Below the pieces are notes generated by a model. It saw only the letters and a program-made list of their open reading frames with translations. It had not been told where the DNA came from and did no database searches. Shown in pieces: positions 31,187 to 41,100 of a DNA stretch of 43,106 bases. Numbering within the stretch: position 1 is the first letter of the stretch; every line of letters begins with the position of its first letter. Source of the DNA: JAPUIN01 sp041580375 (lineage in GTDB: Bacteria; Acidobacteriota; Polarisedimenticolia; Gp22-AA2); the NCBI GenBank assembly GCA_041580375.1, contig JBFGDZ010000005.1, positions 1-43,106 on the forward strand. Reading direction: 5' to 3'. The position numbers and the translations under genes were made by a program.

Positions 31187-32230
31187 TCAGTCGAGCGCGA
31201 TCTTGCGGAGGAGGTTGAAGTCATCCAGCATCTTCCCCGTGCCGAGCACGACCGATGCCTGAGGGTCGTCCGCCATCGAGACGGGAAGGCCGGTCTCCTC
31301 CCGAAGCCGCTTGTCCAGATTCTTGAGCTGCGAGCCGCCGCCGGTGAGCACGATCCCCTTGTCGACGATGTCCGCCGAGAGCTCCGGGGGCGTCTGCTCG
31401 AGGGCCACCCGCACCGCCTCGATGATGTTGGAGACGGTTTCGGACAGCGCCTCGCGAATCTCCTCATCCGAGATCACGAGCGTCTTGGGGATCCCCTCGA
31501 CGAGATCGCGCCCCTTGATCTCGATGGTGAGCTCCTCCTCCAGCGGAAAGGCGGACCCAATGTTGATCTTGATCTCCTCCGCCGTGCGCTCTCCGACCAG
31601 CAGGTTGTACTTGCGCTTGATGTACTGAATGATGTCTTCGTCCATGCGGTTTCCCGCGATCCGGACGCTGCGCGAATAGACGATGCCGGCCATGGAGATC
31701 ACCGCCACGTCGGTCGTGCCGCCGCCGATGTCGACAATCATGTTGCCGGTCGGCTCCGTCACCGGCAGGCCCGCACCGATCGCGGCGGCCATCGCCTCCT
31801 CCACGAGGTACACCTCGGACGCCTTGGCCCGGTACGCGGAATCCTTGACGGCCCGCTTCTCGACCTGCGTGATGTCCGCCGGCACGCAGATCACGATGCG
31901 CGGGCGCACGCCGAGCGACCGGTTGTGCGCCTTCTTGATGAAGTAATCGAGCATCTTCTCCGTATGCTCGAAGTCCGCGATGACGCCGTCCTTCATCGGC
32001 CGGATGGCGATGATGTTGGCGGGCGTCCGGCCCAGCATCTCCTTCGCCTCCTTGCCGACCGCCTCGACGCGCCCGTTGCGCTGGTTCACGGCGATGATCG
32101 ACGGCTCGCACAGGACGATCCCCTTCCCCTTCGCGTACACGAGAGTGGTCGCCGTGCCGAGATCGATGGCGAGATCGTTGGAGAACAGGCTCAGAACCGA
32201 GCGGGGCGTCCAGGCCAGCGAGGTACCCAA
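31187..32230 (-). CDS. mreB: Rod-shape-determining actin homologue MreB
   Basis: 347 residues. Cytoskeletal ATPase that positions the elongation machinery. Actin-fold motifs: LAIDLGTATTLVYAKGKGIV (phosphate 1), MIVDIGGGTTDVAVISMAGI (phosphate 2) and GIVLTGGGSQLKNLDKRL (adenosine). The start is TTG 32230, with GGAGG five bases upstream; the first dozen residues (MGTSLAWTPRSV) extend beyond the usual MSLFSNDLAIDLGTA start, but no other start with a ribosome site is seen. First gene of mreBCD-mrdA-rodA-rng; promoter at 32339-32367. Confidence 0.97.
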   Translation of the reverse strand: MGTSLAWTPRSVLSLFSNDLAIDLGTATTLVYAKGKGIVLCEPSIIAVNQRNGRVEAVGKEAKEMLGRTPANIIAIRPMKDGVIADFEHTEKMLDYFIKKAHNRSLGVRPRIVICVPADITQVEKRAVKDSAYRAKASEVYLVEEAMAAAIGAGLPVTEPTGNMIVDIGGGTTDVAVISMAGIVYSRSVRIAGNRMDEDIIQYIKRKYNLLVGERTAEEIKINIGSAFPLEEELTIEIKGRDLVEGIPKTLVISDEEIREALSETVSNIIEAVRVALEQTPPELSADIVDKGIVLTGGGSQLKNLDKRLREETGLPVSMADDPQASVVLGTGKMLDDFNLLRKIALD

Positions 32231-32338
32231 GGATTCCTCCAGCGCACGCGGTGCCGTGGCCGCCGCCGGCGATCCACTCCGGTCCGGCCAGGCGGGGAGC
32301 GGCGGATGAACGGTCAGACGACCGCCTCCCGGTCCGTA

Positions 32339-32367
32339 ATATTAGGGCCGCCCCGTGTCAAAGTCAA
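32339..32367 (-). promoter_or_regulatory. Promoter of the mreB operon
   Basis: Minus strand: TTGACT (32362-32367), 17-bp spacer, TAATAT (32339-32344). Predicted start near 32332, leader about 100 bases. It lies in an AT-rich patch between the GGDEF gene and mreB. A second TTGACA at 32356-32361 on the same strand has no good -10 at 17 bp. Confidence 0.55.
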
Positions 32368-32416
32368 TTTCTTGGCTCGGGCGCCGATCCTTCTGAGATC
32401 ACGGGCACTTCCGGGA

Positions 32417-33874
32417 TCAGAGGGCGGTCGGCACGAACGCGGGCAGGGGGCTCTCCGCCTCGGCCAGCGCGACGCCGTTCTTGCCGCGTCCCTTCACGGC
32501 GTACATCGCCTGGTCGGCGCGTGCGATCAGATCGTCCTTGCTGCGACCATGGTCGGGGAAGGATGCGATCCCGACGCTCGCCGTGATGCGGACCGCCAGG
32601 CCGCTCGATTCCAGGAAGACCGTCTCCTCGATGCGCCTGCGGATGCGTTCCGCGATGATGTGCGCTCCCTCGGGCCCGGTCTGCGGGAGGATGACTGTGA
32701 ACTCGTCTCCTCCGAAGCGGCACACAACGTCGATGGCCCGCACGGTCTCCCGGATGACCGCGCCGACCTCCACCAGGGTGCGGCTCCCGTACAGGTGACC
32801 GTGCCGATCGTTGACGTTCTTGAATCCGTCCAGGTCCAGGAAGATGAGCGAGACGGGCGTCCGGTAGCGCTTCCCTCTTTCGACCTCACTGCGCAATGTG
32901 GAGTTCAGGTACCGCGAATTGTTCAGCCGCGTGAGGTCGTCCGTGATCGACAGCTCCTCCGACTTCTTCAGGAGCAGCGCATTATCGATGGCGCCGGCCG
33001 CCGGCTCCAGGAACAGCGACAGGAGCCGCGCGTCCGCGGGGCGCAGGGGCCGGCGCGTGGCCGTGTCCACGGCCTCCACCACACCGATGACGCGCCCGCG
33101 GCTGAGGAGCGGCACGGCGATGACCGAACGCGGATTCAGCGACTGGGGCAGCTCCGGCGCGATCGCCGCAGGCCCCCGAAGCCCCACCTCCTCGACGAGC
33201 ACCGGTTGCCGTCTCTGCGCGGCCCTGCCCGCCAGCCCCTCGCCCAGCGCCACTTTCCGACCCTTGAGCAGACCCAGACCATCGCCGGACACCTGCTCGA
33301 CGGTCAGGATGCCGAGATCCGGATCGGCACGGAGGAAGAGCCAGGCGCGCGGTTTGAGGAAGCGGAGCACCTCGCCCATCGCCAGATCCACGATCCGCCG
33401 GGGGTCCAGCTCGCGGCCCGTGGCCCTCACGATGGCCGCGAACGCGCGCAGCATTTCGTCCCGCTCCCGCCCGCGCGCGACGGCCCTCCGCAGGCGACGC
33501 TGGGCATCGTTGAACCCGCGCTCGCGCGCCACGACGGCCTCCACGAGCGCGGGAGTCAGGGGAGCGGTCAGCGTGTTTCGCGTGTGTTCCGTTCCCTCGC
33601 CCCGGCGCGAGGCCCGATCGGCGCGGTACGGAAGGAGGATTGCGCCCGGCGCGAGACGCCTCAGCCGGGCCAGCCGCCCGGGCTTTGCGGATGCACCTTC
33701 ATGAACCGGGTGGAGGATCGCCTCGATCCGACCGAGCCGGTCGATCTCGCGGCGGAGGTTCTCCCACCGCACGACGGCGAAGAAACGGGAAACCGCCTTC
33801 CCGGGCCCGAGCACCGCGCGGTGCGACCGGCCTTTTTCGAGGATGACCAGAATCGTCCGTGTGCGCGGCGACAT
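32417..33874 (-). CDS. GAF-GGDEF diguanylate cyclase
   Basis: 485 residues from ATG 33874, with AAGGG four bases upstream. Residues 1-115 are basic and unassigned (a degenerate sensor domain is possible). A GAF domain covers about 140-305 (VIAVPLLSRGRVIGVVEAVD). The C-terminal GGDEF domain begins at ITDDLTRLNNSRYL and has an intact GGDEF (388-392) in RFGGDEFTVILPQTG. RAID at 379-382 supplies the RxxD inhibitory c-di-GMP site at the expected distance. It is therefore predicted to be an active, product-inhibited cyclase making c-di-GMP. No membrane segment. The start lies 10 bp after the FecR-domain gene stop, so the two are probably one transcript. Confidence 0.92.
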   Translation of the reverse strand: MSPRTRTILVILEKGRSHRAVLGPGKAVSRFFAVVRWENLRREIDRLGRIEAILHPVHEGASAKPGRLARLRRLAPGAILLPYRADRASRRGEGTEHTRNTLTAPLTPALVEAVVARERGFNDAQRRLRRAVARGRERDEMLRAFAAIVRATGRELDPRRIVDLAMGEVLRFLKPRAWLFLRADPDLGILTVEQVSGDGLGLLKGRKVALGEGLAGRAAQRRQPVLVEEVGLRGPAAIAPELPQSLNPRSVIAVPLLSRGRVIGVVEAVDTATRRPLRPADARLLSLFLEPAAGAIDNALLLKKSEELSITDDLTRLNNSRYLNSTLRSEVERGKRYRTPVSLIFLDLDGFKNVNDRHGHLYGSRTLVEVGAVIRETVRAIDVVCRFGGDEFTVILPQTGPEGAHIIAERIRRRIEETVFLESSGLAVRITASVGIASFPDHGRSKDDLIARADQAMYAVKGRGKNGVALAEAESPLPAFVPTAL

Positions 33875-33884
33875 CGGACCCTTG

Positions 33885-35336
33885 TTAAAACGATTCCACG
33901 TAGACCCTCTTGCGGGCCCGGCTGATGTTGCCGGCCGGATCCTGCGCCACGATGTTCAGGTCGTTATAGCCCTCGCTCGTCAAACGCACGACGGCGGTGA
34001 ATGATCCATCGTCGTACACATCGACCTTCTGACCGTCGACGGTGATGAGCGCGCCCGGCTCGGTGCGCCCGTTGATGATCACCAAGTGCCCGGTGGGCAG
34101 GAAATCGACGACGTCGAGCGGCGGCGGCGTGGTGTCCTCGGCGCCGCCGGACGAGGTGCTCGTCACCTTGAACTTGCGGATCTCCGAATACGCGCTCTGC
34201 ACGCCCTCCGCGTCGATGGCGGCCACCCGCCAGTAGTACGTGGCCTCCCGCAGGCCGGTGATCTTGACCCGGGACGCACTCAGGTCCCGGCGATCGAGCC
34301 GGATGTCCCCGAACAAGGACGAGTTCGAGATCTGCAGCCGGTAGAGCACCGCGCCCTCCACGCCGGACCAGCGCAGCGTGGTCGTCGCCTTCTTGGGCAC
34401 TCGATGCACGAAGACACGCTGGTCATTCGGATCGAGGAGGGAGGGAGCGGTCAGCACCCGGTGACGACGGATCACCCTCTCCTGCTCCAGCTCGAGGCGC
34501 TCGCGCGGCTTGAGCGTGACCGAGGAGCCCTTCGTCGTCACCTCGGCCTGGCCGTTGTCGACCTGGGTTTCGGTCCGCTTCGTCTCCGCGTCGTAGGCGA
34601 CGGCGAACTGCGCCTTGCTCTCCGCCCGGGTCGTGACCGACTCGGTGGCGACCTCGTGGAACGACCCCTTGGCGTTGCCTCCGGTCATGGTGGCGGAGAC
34701 GCCTCCGAAGTTGAGCTTCTCGCGCACACGGCGCACGCGAGTGTTCGGATCCTCCGAAAGCTCGCGGATCTCCAGGAGGGACCCGGGACGGATGGTCGTG
34801 ATGGTGCCGTCGAAGTAGATGATCTGGGCCGAGCCGTTGCTGGCCGTCTTGATCTGATCGCCCACTCGCAGAGTGGTGTTCGCATTCACCCCGTCCCAGA
34901 CGAACTGCCGCGCGCGTTTGACCTTGACGTCCCCCTCGTACCGGTAGATCTGGGCCGTGAACGCCTCGCCGGGCGATCCTCGCAGGACACGCTGCGCGAA
35001 GGATTGGGACTGGAGGGCCGCCGCCCGCGCCTCCTCGAATTCGTGCCGATCGAACGATTCGCGCGCGGCGGCGAGAAGCGATTCGGAGCGGGCGACCACC
35101 TTCTGCATCGACGCATCGTCGCCGGCCGTCGCCCGGGCGTCCCTGCACATGCGCTCGGACCGCCCGATCTCCTTCAGGGCGCGATCCTCGGGGCTCGCGC
35201 GCCGGGCGGCGCTCAGGTAGAAGAACAGACCGCCCAGGCCCACGATGAGGACCAGATAGACGATGCCCCGCATGAGGCTCTTGTAGGAGATGGTCGCCCA
35301 GTCCAGAAGGATCTGGGGACTCTTCTTCCGCGACAT
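33885..35336 (-). CDS. Membrane-anchored FecR-domain protein
   Basis: 483 residues from ATG 35336 after GGGAGG. Short cytoplasmic N-terminus, one membrane helix (about 24-42, GIVYLVLIVGLGGLFFYLSA), helical region about 48-118, FecR-type domain about 129-235 (VGDQIKTASNGSAQIIYFDG), fibronectin-III-like domain about 315-400 (TTLRWSGVEGAVLYRLQISN; TYYWRVAAIDAEGVQSAYSE), and a C-terminal Ig/cadherin-like domain ending DLNIVAQDPAGNISRARKRV. No FecI-type sigma factor or TonB receptor is near, so this is not a classical Fec signalling system. It is more likely a cell-surface or periplasmic structural or sensing protein working with the GGDEF gene downstream. Function unproven. Confidence 0.87.
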   Translation of the reverse strand: MSRKKSPQILLDWATISYKSLMRGIVYLVLIVGLGGLFFYLSAARRASPEDRALKEIGRSERMCRDARATAGDDASMQKVVARSESLLAAARESFDRHEFEEARAAALQSQSFAQRVLRGSPGEAFTAQIYRYEGDVKVKRARQFVWDGVNANTTLRVGDQIKTASNGSAQIIYFDGTITTIRPGSLLEIRELSEDPNTRVRRVREKLNFGGVSATMTGGNAKGSFHEVATESVTTRAESKAQFAVAYDAETKRTETQVDNGQAEVTTKGSSVTLKPRERLELEQERVIRRHRVLTAPSLLDPNDQRVFVHRVPKKATTTLRWSGVEGAVLYRLQISNSSLFGDIRLDRRDLSASRVKITGLREATYYWRVAAIDAEGVQSAYSEIRKFKVTSTSSGGAEDTTPPPLDVVDFLPTGHLVIINGRTEPGALITVDGQKVDVYDDGSFTAVVRLTSEGYNDLNIVAQDPAGNISRARKRVYVESF

Positions 35337-35454
35337 CGGCCTCCCATCCGGACCGGGCCTCGACCCGGCCGGCCCACGCTAATCGACTGGGGCATAACGG
35401 CTTACCCGTCATCCCGGCGGCCGGGAGCGGGGGCGCGCCCCGAAGGTCGGATCA

Positions 35455-35482
35455 AATATAGGAGCGTCGCAGGCCGAAGCAA
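35455..35482 (-). promoter_or_regulatory. Promoter of the FecR-GGDEF operon
   Basis: Minus strand: TTGCTT (35477-35482), 16-bp spacer, TATATT (35455-35460). The string CCTATATTTGATC here is identical to that at the promoter of the TPR gene at 37605. Leader about 112 bases. Divergent from, and ten bases away from, the -35 of the ppiD promoter. Confidence 0.5.
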
Positions 35483-35492
35483 GAAAGGCCGC

Positions 35493-35521
35493 TTGCACGG
35501 CCCCCCCGGCGCCGGTACACT
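35493..35521 (+). promoter_or_regulatory. Promoter of the PpiD-like gene
   Basis: TTGCAC (35493-35498), 17-bp all-G/C spacer, TACACT (35516-35521). Expected start near 35528, about 47 bases before the ATG at 35575. Confidence 0.55.
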
Positions 35522-35574
35522 TCCGTGTTTCCCGGTTCCATGCGGCGCCGATAGGCGCCGTCCGAGGCTCTTCG

Positions 35575-37476
35575 ATGCTGCAGCAGATGCGAGAGTTGTT
35601 CCGTTATCTCAAGTGGATCCTCCTGGTCATCGTCGTGATGTTCCTGTGGTGGGTCTTCGTTCCGGGAGGCAGCGCCCCGCCCACCGGAACCGATGCGGGG
35701 TGGGCGGCGCGCGTCAACGGCGAGCCGATCAGCGTCGGCGCCTTCCAGGCGTACGCCCGGCAACTCGACGCCACCTACCGGTCCCTGCTCGGCGAGCAGT
35801 ATGAGCAGCAGCGTGCCGTGATCCGGGTCGGACAGCAGGCCATCAACTCGCTCATCGAGGAGGAGCTCGTCTACCAGGAGGCGGTCGAGCAGGGAATCCG
35901 TGTGACCGAGCGCGAGGTCGCCGACGCGATCACACGCGACCCCTCGCTCCAGGAGAATGGTCGGTTCATCGGCCTGGAGCGCTACCGGCGCCTGTTCCGC
36001 GGCGGCTCGGTCGGTCTGGCGGCGTTCGAGGCCGGTGTCCGCCGCGATCTCATGATCGACAAGTTCAGGAGCCTCGTGCAGGACGGCGTCGAGGTCCACG
36101 ACGACGAGGTGGAGCGGGAGTTCCTCCAGCGCAACGAGCGGCTCACGGTGGACTATCTCGTGGTCGATCGAACCGCCGTGGCGGGGGGCGCGGAGCCCGA
36201 CGACGTCGAGGTGGCCGCCTATTACGACGCGCATCCGGATCGTTACAGCCGCGGCGACGGCCGGACCGGCCTGTACGTCCTGTTCAGCGCGCGGACCCTG
36301 GCCGAAGCCCAGGAGGTGAGCGACGCCGAGGTGCGCGACGCCTACGACCGCGCCCGGGACTCGCGATTTACCCGACCCGAACAGCGTCGGGCTTCTCACA
36401 TCCTGTTCCGCCTCGATCCCGGGGCGTCTCCGGCGGAGGTGGAACGCGTCGAGAAAAAAGCGCGGGCGGTCCTGCGACGGGCCCGCTCCGGGGAGGAGTT
36501 CGCCGTTCTGGCCCGCGAATTCTCCGAGGACAGCACGGCGGCGGCCGGCGGGGATCTCGACTTCTTCGGACGGGGCCGGATGGTGAAGGAGTTCGAGGAT
36601 GCCGCCTTCTCGCTCGAGGTCGGCGGAATCGGCGATCTCGTCCGCACCGCGTTCGGCTTCCACATCATCAAGGTCACCGACGCCCGCGATGCACGCACGG
36701 TGCCCTTCGAGGAGGCCCGTGCCCAGATCCTCCAGGAGCTCAAGATGAACAGGGCGCGCTCGGAGGTCTTGAAGCAGAGCGCCGCGTTCGCGAAGGCGGC
36801 GGCCGGCGGCAAACTGGAGTCGGCCGCGAAGGCCCGGGGACTGACCGTCAACGAGACCGGGATCGTGCGTTCAGGGGACGCCCTTCCGGGCGTGGCCGCC
36901 TCCCAATCGGTGACGGCCCGCATGCTCGCCCTCGGCGAGGGCGAGGTGAGCGAGCCGATCCCCGTCCCCGCCGGCCAGGTCGTGGTGCAGGTCACGGGCT
37001 CGGCGCCGCCCGAGCCCCGGCCGCTGACGGAGATCCGGGCGCGCGTCGTGGAGGACATGCTGAGCGAGCGCGCCCTCGAGCGCGTGACGGCCGCGCTGGA
37101 GGCGGTGCGCTCCCGATCCGGCTCGATCCGCGATCTCGGCAAGCGCCTCGAGGCGGAGATCCGTACGGGCGAGGATCTGGCGCGCGGAGTTCTCCCGGCC
37201 GGATTGCCGGCCGATCCGGGGCTCCGGCGTCAGCTGCGGGATCTCCCGCCGGGTGCGCTGGGAGAACCCGTCGCCACGCCCTCGGGCCTGGTCGTTCTGA
37301 GCGTGCGCGAACGCCGGGTCGATCGAGACGAACTCGACGTGGAGCGCGATTCGATCCGCGACTCGCTGGCCCGCCAGCGGCGCGATCGCCTCTACCGGGC
37401 GCTCCTCCGCCGCCTGCGGATGGAGAGCCGGATCGAGCTCAACGAGCCGCTCGTCACCTCGCTCGATCAGGGATGA
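35575..37476 (+). CDS. PpiD/SurA-like membrane-anchored peptidyl-prolyl isomerase
   Basis: 633 residues from ATG 35575, seven bases after GAGG (a second ATG is four codons on). One N-terminal membrane helix (about 12-30, LKWILLVIVVMFLWWVFVPG), SurA-N-like helical chaperone region about 42-200, parvulin domain about 272-370 (RASHILFRLD, EFSEDSTAAAGGDLDFFGRG, GFHIIKVTD), then a long helical C-terminal part and a second, degenerate parvulin-like segment near 500-600. The size and layout match PpiD, the periplasmic folding factor at the Sec exit. The anchor and parvulin domain are clear; catalytic activity is assumed from the family. Confidence 0.9.
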   Translation: MLQQMRELFRYLKWILLVIVVMFLWWVFVPGGSAPPTGTDAGWAARVNGEPISVGAFQAYARQLDATYRSLLGEQYEQQRAVIRVGQQAINSLIEEELVYQEAVEQGIRVTEREVADAITRDPSLQENGRFIGLERYRRLFRGGSVGLAAFEAGVRRDLMIDKFRSLVQDGVEVHDDEVEREFLQRNERLTVDYLVVDRTAVAGGAEPDDVEVAAYYDAHPDRYSRGDGRTGLYVLFSARTLAEAQEVSDAEVRDAYDRARDSRFTRPEQRRASHILFRLDPGASPAEVERVEKKARAVLRRARSGEEFAVLAREFSEDSTAAAGGDLDFFGRGRMVKEFEDAAFSLEVGGIGDLVRTAFGFHIIKVTDARDARTVPFEEARAQILQELKMNRARSEVLKQSAAFAKAAAGGKLESAAKARGLTVNETGIVRSGDALPGVAASQSVTARMLALGEGEVSEPIPVPAGQVVVQVTGSAPPEPRPLTEIRARVVEDMLSERALERVTAALEAVRSRSGSIRDLGKRLEAEIRTGEDLARGVLPAGLPADPGLRRQLRDLPPGALGEPVATPSGLVVLSVRERRVDRDELDVERDSIRDSLARQRRDRLYRALLRRLRMESRIELNEPLVTSLDQG

Positions 37477-37556
37477 GTCCGCGCGCCCCGGCCCCGCCCA
37501 CGATTTCGTGATCCCCGCAAAGCCGCATCCAATGGGCTTCTTCCGGGATCAGACAC

Positions 37557-37584
37557 TTGCCACGCCGAACTGAAGCCCTATATT
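37557..37584 (+). promoter_or_regulatory. Promoter of the small TPR gene
   Basis: TTGCCA (37557-37562), 16-bp spacer, TATATT (37579-37584). Expected start near 37591, leader about 14 bases with GGAGG directly in it. Same -35/-10 spacing and -10 as the promoters at 6746 and 35455. Confidence 0.5.
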
Positions 37585-37604
37585 TGATCGAACGGAGGGC
37601 TCCC

Positions 37605-38108
37605 ATGACAGAACGCGTGTCCGCGAGGACGTTCCGGAAGGGTCTCGAAGCCGTACGCCGAAAACGGTACCTGGAGGGGCTCGCCTATTTCGAGGCGGCC
37701 CTTCGTATCGAGGCGCGCGCCGGCGCCCGCGCGCCGATGCCGTACCTCTCCCACTACGGTCTCTGTCTCGCCTTCGCGTCCGGACGGGTCGCCGAGGCGC
37801 GGACGATCTGCGAACGCGCGGTCCTGACGGAGTTCTTCAATCCCGATCTGTACGTCAATCTGGGGTACGTCTGCCTGCACGCGGGCGATCGACGCGCCGC
37901 ATTCTCGGCCTTCGTGAAGGGGCTGCAGCTCAACCCGCGACACACCGCGCTGAGTCGGGCCGTCCGGAGAATGGGGTTGCGCACGCGTCCCGTCCTCCGT
38001 TTTCTCGATCGGCGCCACCCCCTGAATCGTCTGCTCGGCCGCGTCCGCCGGACGGCCGGTCGATCGTTCGTCCCGCGCGGCGGGCGCCCCGCCGCGATCC
38101 GGCCGTAA
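37605..38108 (+). CDS. Small TPR-like protein
   Basis: 167 residues from ATG 37605, preceded by CGGAGGG. Helical repeats of TPR type are visible at about 8-40 (FRKGLEAVRRKRYLEGLAYF), 48-80 (YGLCLAFASGRVAEARTICE) and 84-115 (LYVNLGYVCLHAGDRRAAFS). The C-terminus (about 122-167) is a basic, Arg-rich tail with low complexity. There is no signal peptide or membrane segment. It may act as a cytoplasmic interaction protein; no specific role is seen. It has its own promoter and lies 128 bp after the PpiD-like gene. Confidence 0.8.
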   Translation: MTERVSARTFRKGLEAVRRKRYLEGLAYFEAALRIEARAGARAPMPYLSHYGLCLAFASGRVAEARTICERAVLTEFFNPDLYVNLGYVCLHAGDRRAAFSAFVKGLQLNPRHTALSRAVRRMGLRTRPVLRFLDRRHPLNRLLGRVRRTAGRSFVPRGGRPAAIRP

Positions 38109-38134
38109 GCCGGGCGGACGCGCCGAGCGGTCTC

Positions 38135-41100
38135 CTAGATGTCGGTGACGGGCCCGGAGTCCGATCCGCCTGCGGTGGAGACGACCGTCACGGTCCCGTC
38201 CGGCGGCCGGGGCGTGGGCTGGACGATCAGCCGGTAGACCTGCTTGTTGCTGACGTACTCCATCGTTCCGTAGTCGACCAGCGTCAGCGTGACGGAGCCG
38301 ACAGGGTAATTGGTCGTGGCCTCCACGGTCAGCTTGTTGCTCGTGGATTGGTAGGTCGCCAGAGTGATCTGCACGACCTCCACGACGTCGTCGACGAGAC
38401 CGTTGCAGTCGTCATCCACTCCGTTGAAGATCTCCACGGCGTCCGGGTTGACCTCGGGAACCGTATCGGCGCAGTCGCCTCCGCACGACGTGTAGCCGTC
38501 GGCGTCCAGGTCGAATCCATCGTCGATCGTCCCGTCGCAGTTGTCGTCGATGAAATTGCACGTCTCCGTTGTCGGCGCGCCGGGGACGGCGCCGCATTCC
38601 GTGCCGGCTCCGTCCGCGCTGCAGACCAGGGACCCGGTCCGCTCGCAGGCCCCGATCCCCGCGACGCACGCGTCCCCGACGGGGAAGCCCTCATCCACCG
38701 TTCCGTCGCAATTGTCGTCCTCCACGTTGCAGATCTCCGCGGCGCCCGGGAAGATGGACGGGTCGTCGTCACGACAGTCGACGTCGGCCGTGTAGCCGTC
38801 GGCGTCGTTGTCCTGGCAGACGTCGCCCTGGCCGTCGCGGTCGAGGTCGCGCTGATTGATGTTCGGCACGTCGGGGCAGTTGTCGCAGACGTCGCCGCGG
38901 CCCTCCCGGTCCAGATCGGCCTGGCTCGCGTTGGACGCGAGCGGGCAGTTGTCGACGAGATCCTGGACGAGATCGAGATCCGAATCGGCCCCCGGAGAGG
39001 TGCAGGGCACCGCGACCGGGCGCGCCTGACCGTCCGATCCGGGCAGGAGCGCCCCCTCCCCGCAGGCGTTCGCCGCCGCGATGACGTAGTAGAACACCGA
39101 ATCGACAGGCGGGATGCCGGGATCCTCCAGCGTCGTTTCGGCGTACTCCGGCAGCAGGCAGACGGTGTCGAACGACCATCCCGCCGCGAGCGCCACCTCG
39201 CCCCGGTAGAGGTTGTACACCTGCGCTCCGGGCACCGGCTCCCAGATGACGCGGCCGTAGGTGGACGGAGAGAACTCCGTCGTCTGGGTGATGAGCCCGG
39301 GCTGACCCGTCATCCAGTAGACGAGGGGGGCGCAGTCCAGCGCGTCCGGGACGCCGTCGCCGTCGTCGTCGGGATCGAGGCAGTCGGGGATGCCGTCGGC
39401 GTCGGTGTCGGGGAAGCCTTCATCCACGACCGCGTCGCAGTTGTCGTCGATGCCGTTGCACGCCTCGACCTGTCCCGGGAAGACATCCGGATCGGAGTCG
39501 TCGCAGTCTCCGCCGCAGGCGGTGAACCCGTCGAGGTCTCCGTCGAACTCCTCGTCGATGAGCCCGTTGCAGTTGTCGTCGACGCCGTTGCACAGTTCCG
39601 GCCGGTTCGGGTGAATGGCGGGATCCGAGTCATCGCAGTCTCCGCCGCACCAGGTGAACCCGTCCCCGTCGAGATCGAAGCCCGGATCAACGACTCCATC
39701 GCAGTCATTGTCGATCGTGTCGCAAACCTCGGTGGCGTTGGGGTGGATGGCGGCGTTGAAGTCGTTGCAGTCGCCGGCGCACGACGTGAAGCCGTCGCCG
39801 TCGTTGTCGAATCCCTCGTCGACCAGGGTGTCGCAGTCGTCGTCCACGCCGTTGCAGACCTCGACGGCATCCGGATGGATCGCCGGATCGTTGTCGTTGC
39901 AGTCGGTCGTGGCCGGATGTCCGTCCATGTCCTGATCCAGCCCCGCTCCGCTGACGCCGATGCGCAGATCGTACGAACCGTAGATGCCGAAATCCGGCGC
40001 GTGTGCCGACCGGACGTAGAGGGTCTCGGGCGAGGCCGCGGTGTAGATGATCAAGGAGGAGGCGTCGAAGAGATCGCGATCGTTATTGGACGCCAGGACC
40101 GTCGTGCCGTCCGAGGCGATCAGGTCGAGCATGGTGTTGGCGTCGCCGAGGAGATTCAGCGTCTCGATGGTGTAGGTGGCCCCTCCGACCGCCTGAAACG
40201 CGAGAACATCGACGTCGGGCTCGCCCAGCAGATTGAGGTCCGTGTCCGCGAAGTAGGTGAGATGGTGGAGCGTCGGACCGGGGAACACCGGCGTGGCGTC
40301 GACGATCGTGTCGTTGGGCTCGAAATCGTCGGTGAAATACTCCACCTCGACCTCGCGGAAGATCGAGACCATCTCGGGGTGATTGCCGAAGGCGAAGCTC
40401 GGATGGAACCACCCGTCCCAGAAATCCTCCAGGCTGATGTTCGAGGCGGTCGGGATGTAGCCCGTCATCACGGACCAGTACTGGGCCGACAGGCCCTGCA
40501 GCAGATCCCACGGCTCGTCCACCCCCGGCGACTCGTCGGTCGTCGCCGGCCCGTCGAGCATGTCCCACAGCGCGGTGTAGACGACCGTCTCGCTGGCGCC
40601 CCCGGAGCAGACGAAGGGGAGCTGCGTCTCCGCGTCGAAGTAGAACTGGAGGTTGCCCGGCCCCGTCTGGCCCGTGGTTCTCACGTAGGTGCTGCTGTGG
40701 GGCAGATTGAAGTGCCGCCTCACCGACAGACCCCAGAACGACGCATGTCCCTCGTCGAACGCCAGCATGAGGTTCTGGCTGCAGTCGCTGAGCCGGTGGA
40801 TGCCGCCGGGGCTGTGGCTGGCCGAAAAATTGTGAACGACATAGTGGCCCATCTCGTGCAGGAGGACGGTATCGTCGTAGCCGGCGTTGTTGGCCTGGAC
40901 GATCGTGTCGTTGCTGAAGCTCGACAGGTTCGGGTTGCTGGCGTTGAAGACGATCAGCAGGAGGGGGCCCGGGCCCGGACCGCGCATCGTGTCCAGGTAC
41001 TCGACCCCGAGCAGGGCATTGTCCAGCAGGTTGAACGCCTCCCCTCCGGCGCCCGGCACGGCGGCCAGGGTCCCGATGAAGAGATTCTGGTTCGGATCGT

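Noticed and set aside
33885..35336. Classical FecIR-type iron signalling for the FecR-domain protein
   Set aside because: No ECF sigma factor or TonB-dependent receptor nearby; the domain order (FecR, fibronectin-like, Ig-like) differs from a FecR anti-sigma factor.
39410..39937. Regularly spaced similar units suggesting a CRISPR array
   Set aside because: Units are about 130 bp, imperfect, in frame and encode conserved Cys/Asp motifs, so they are coding repeats.
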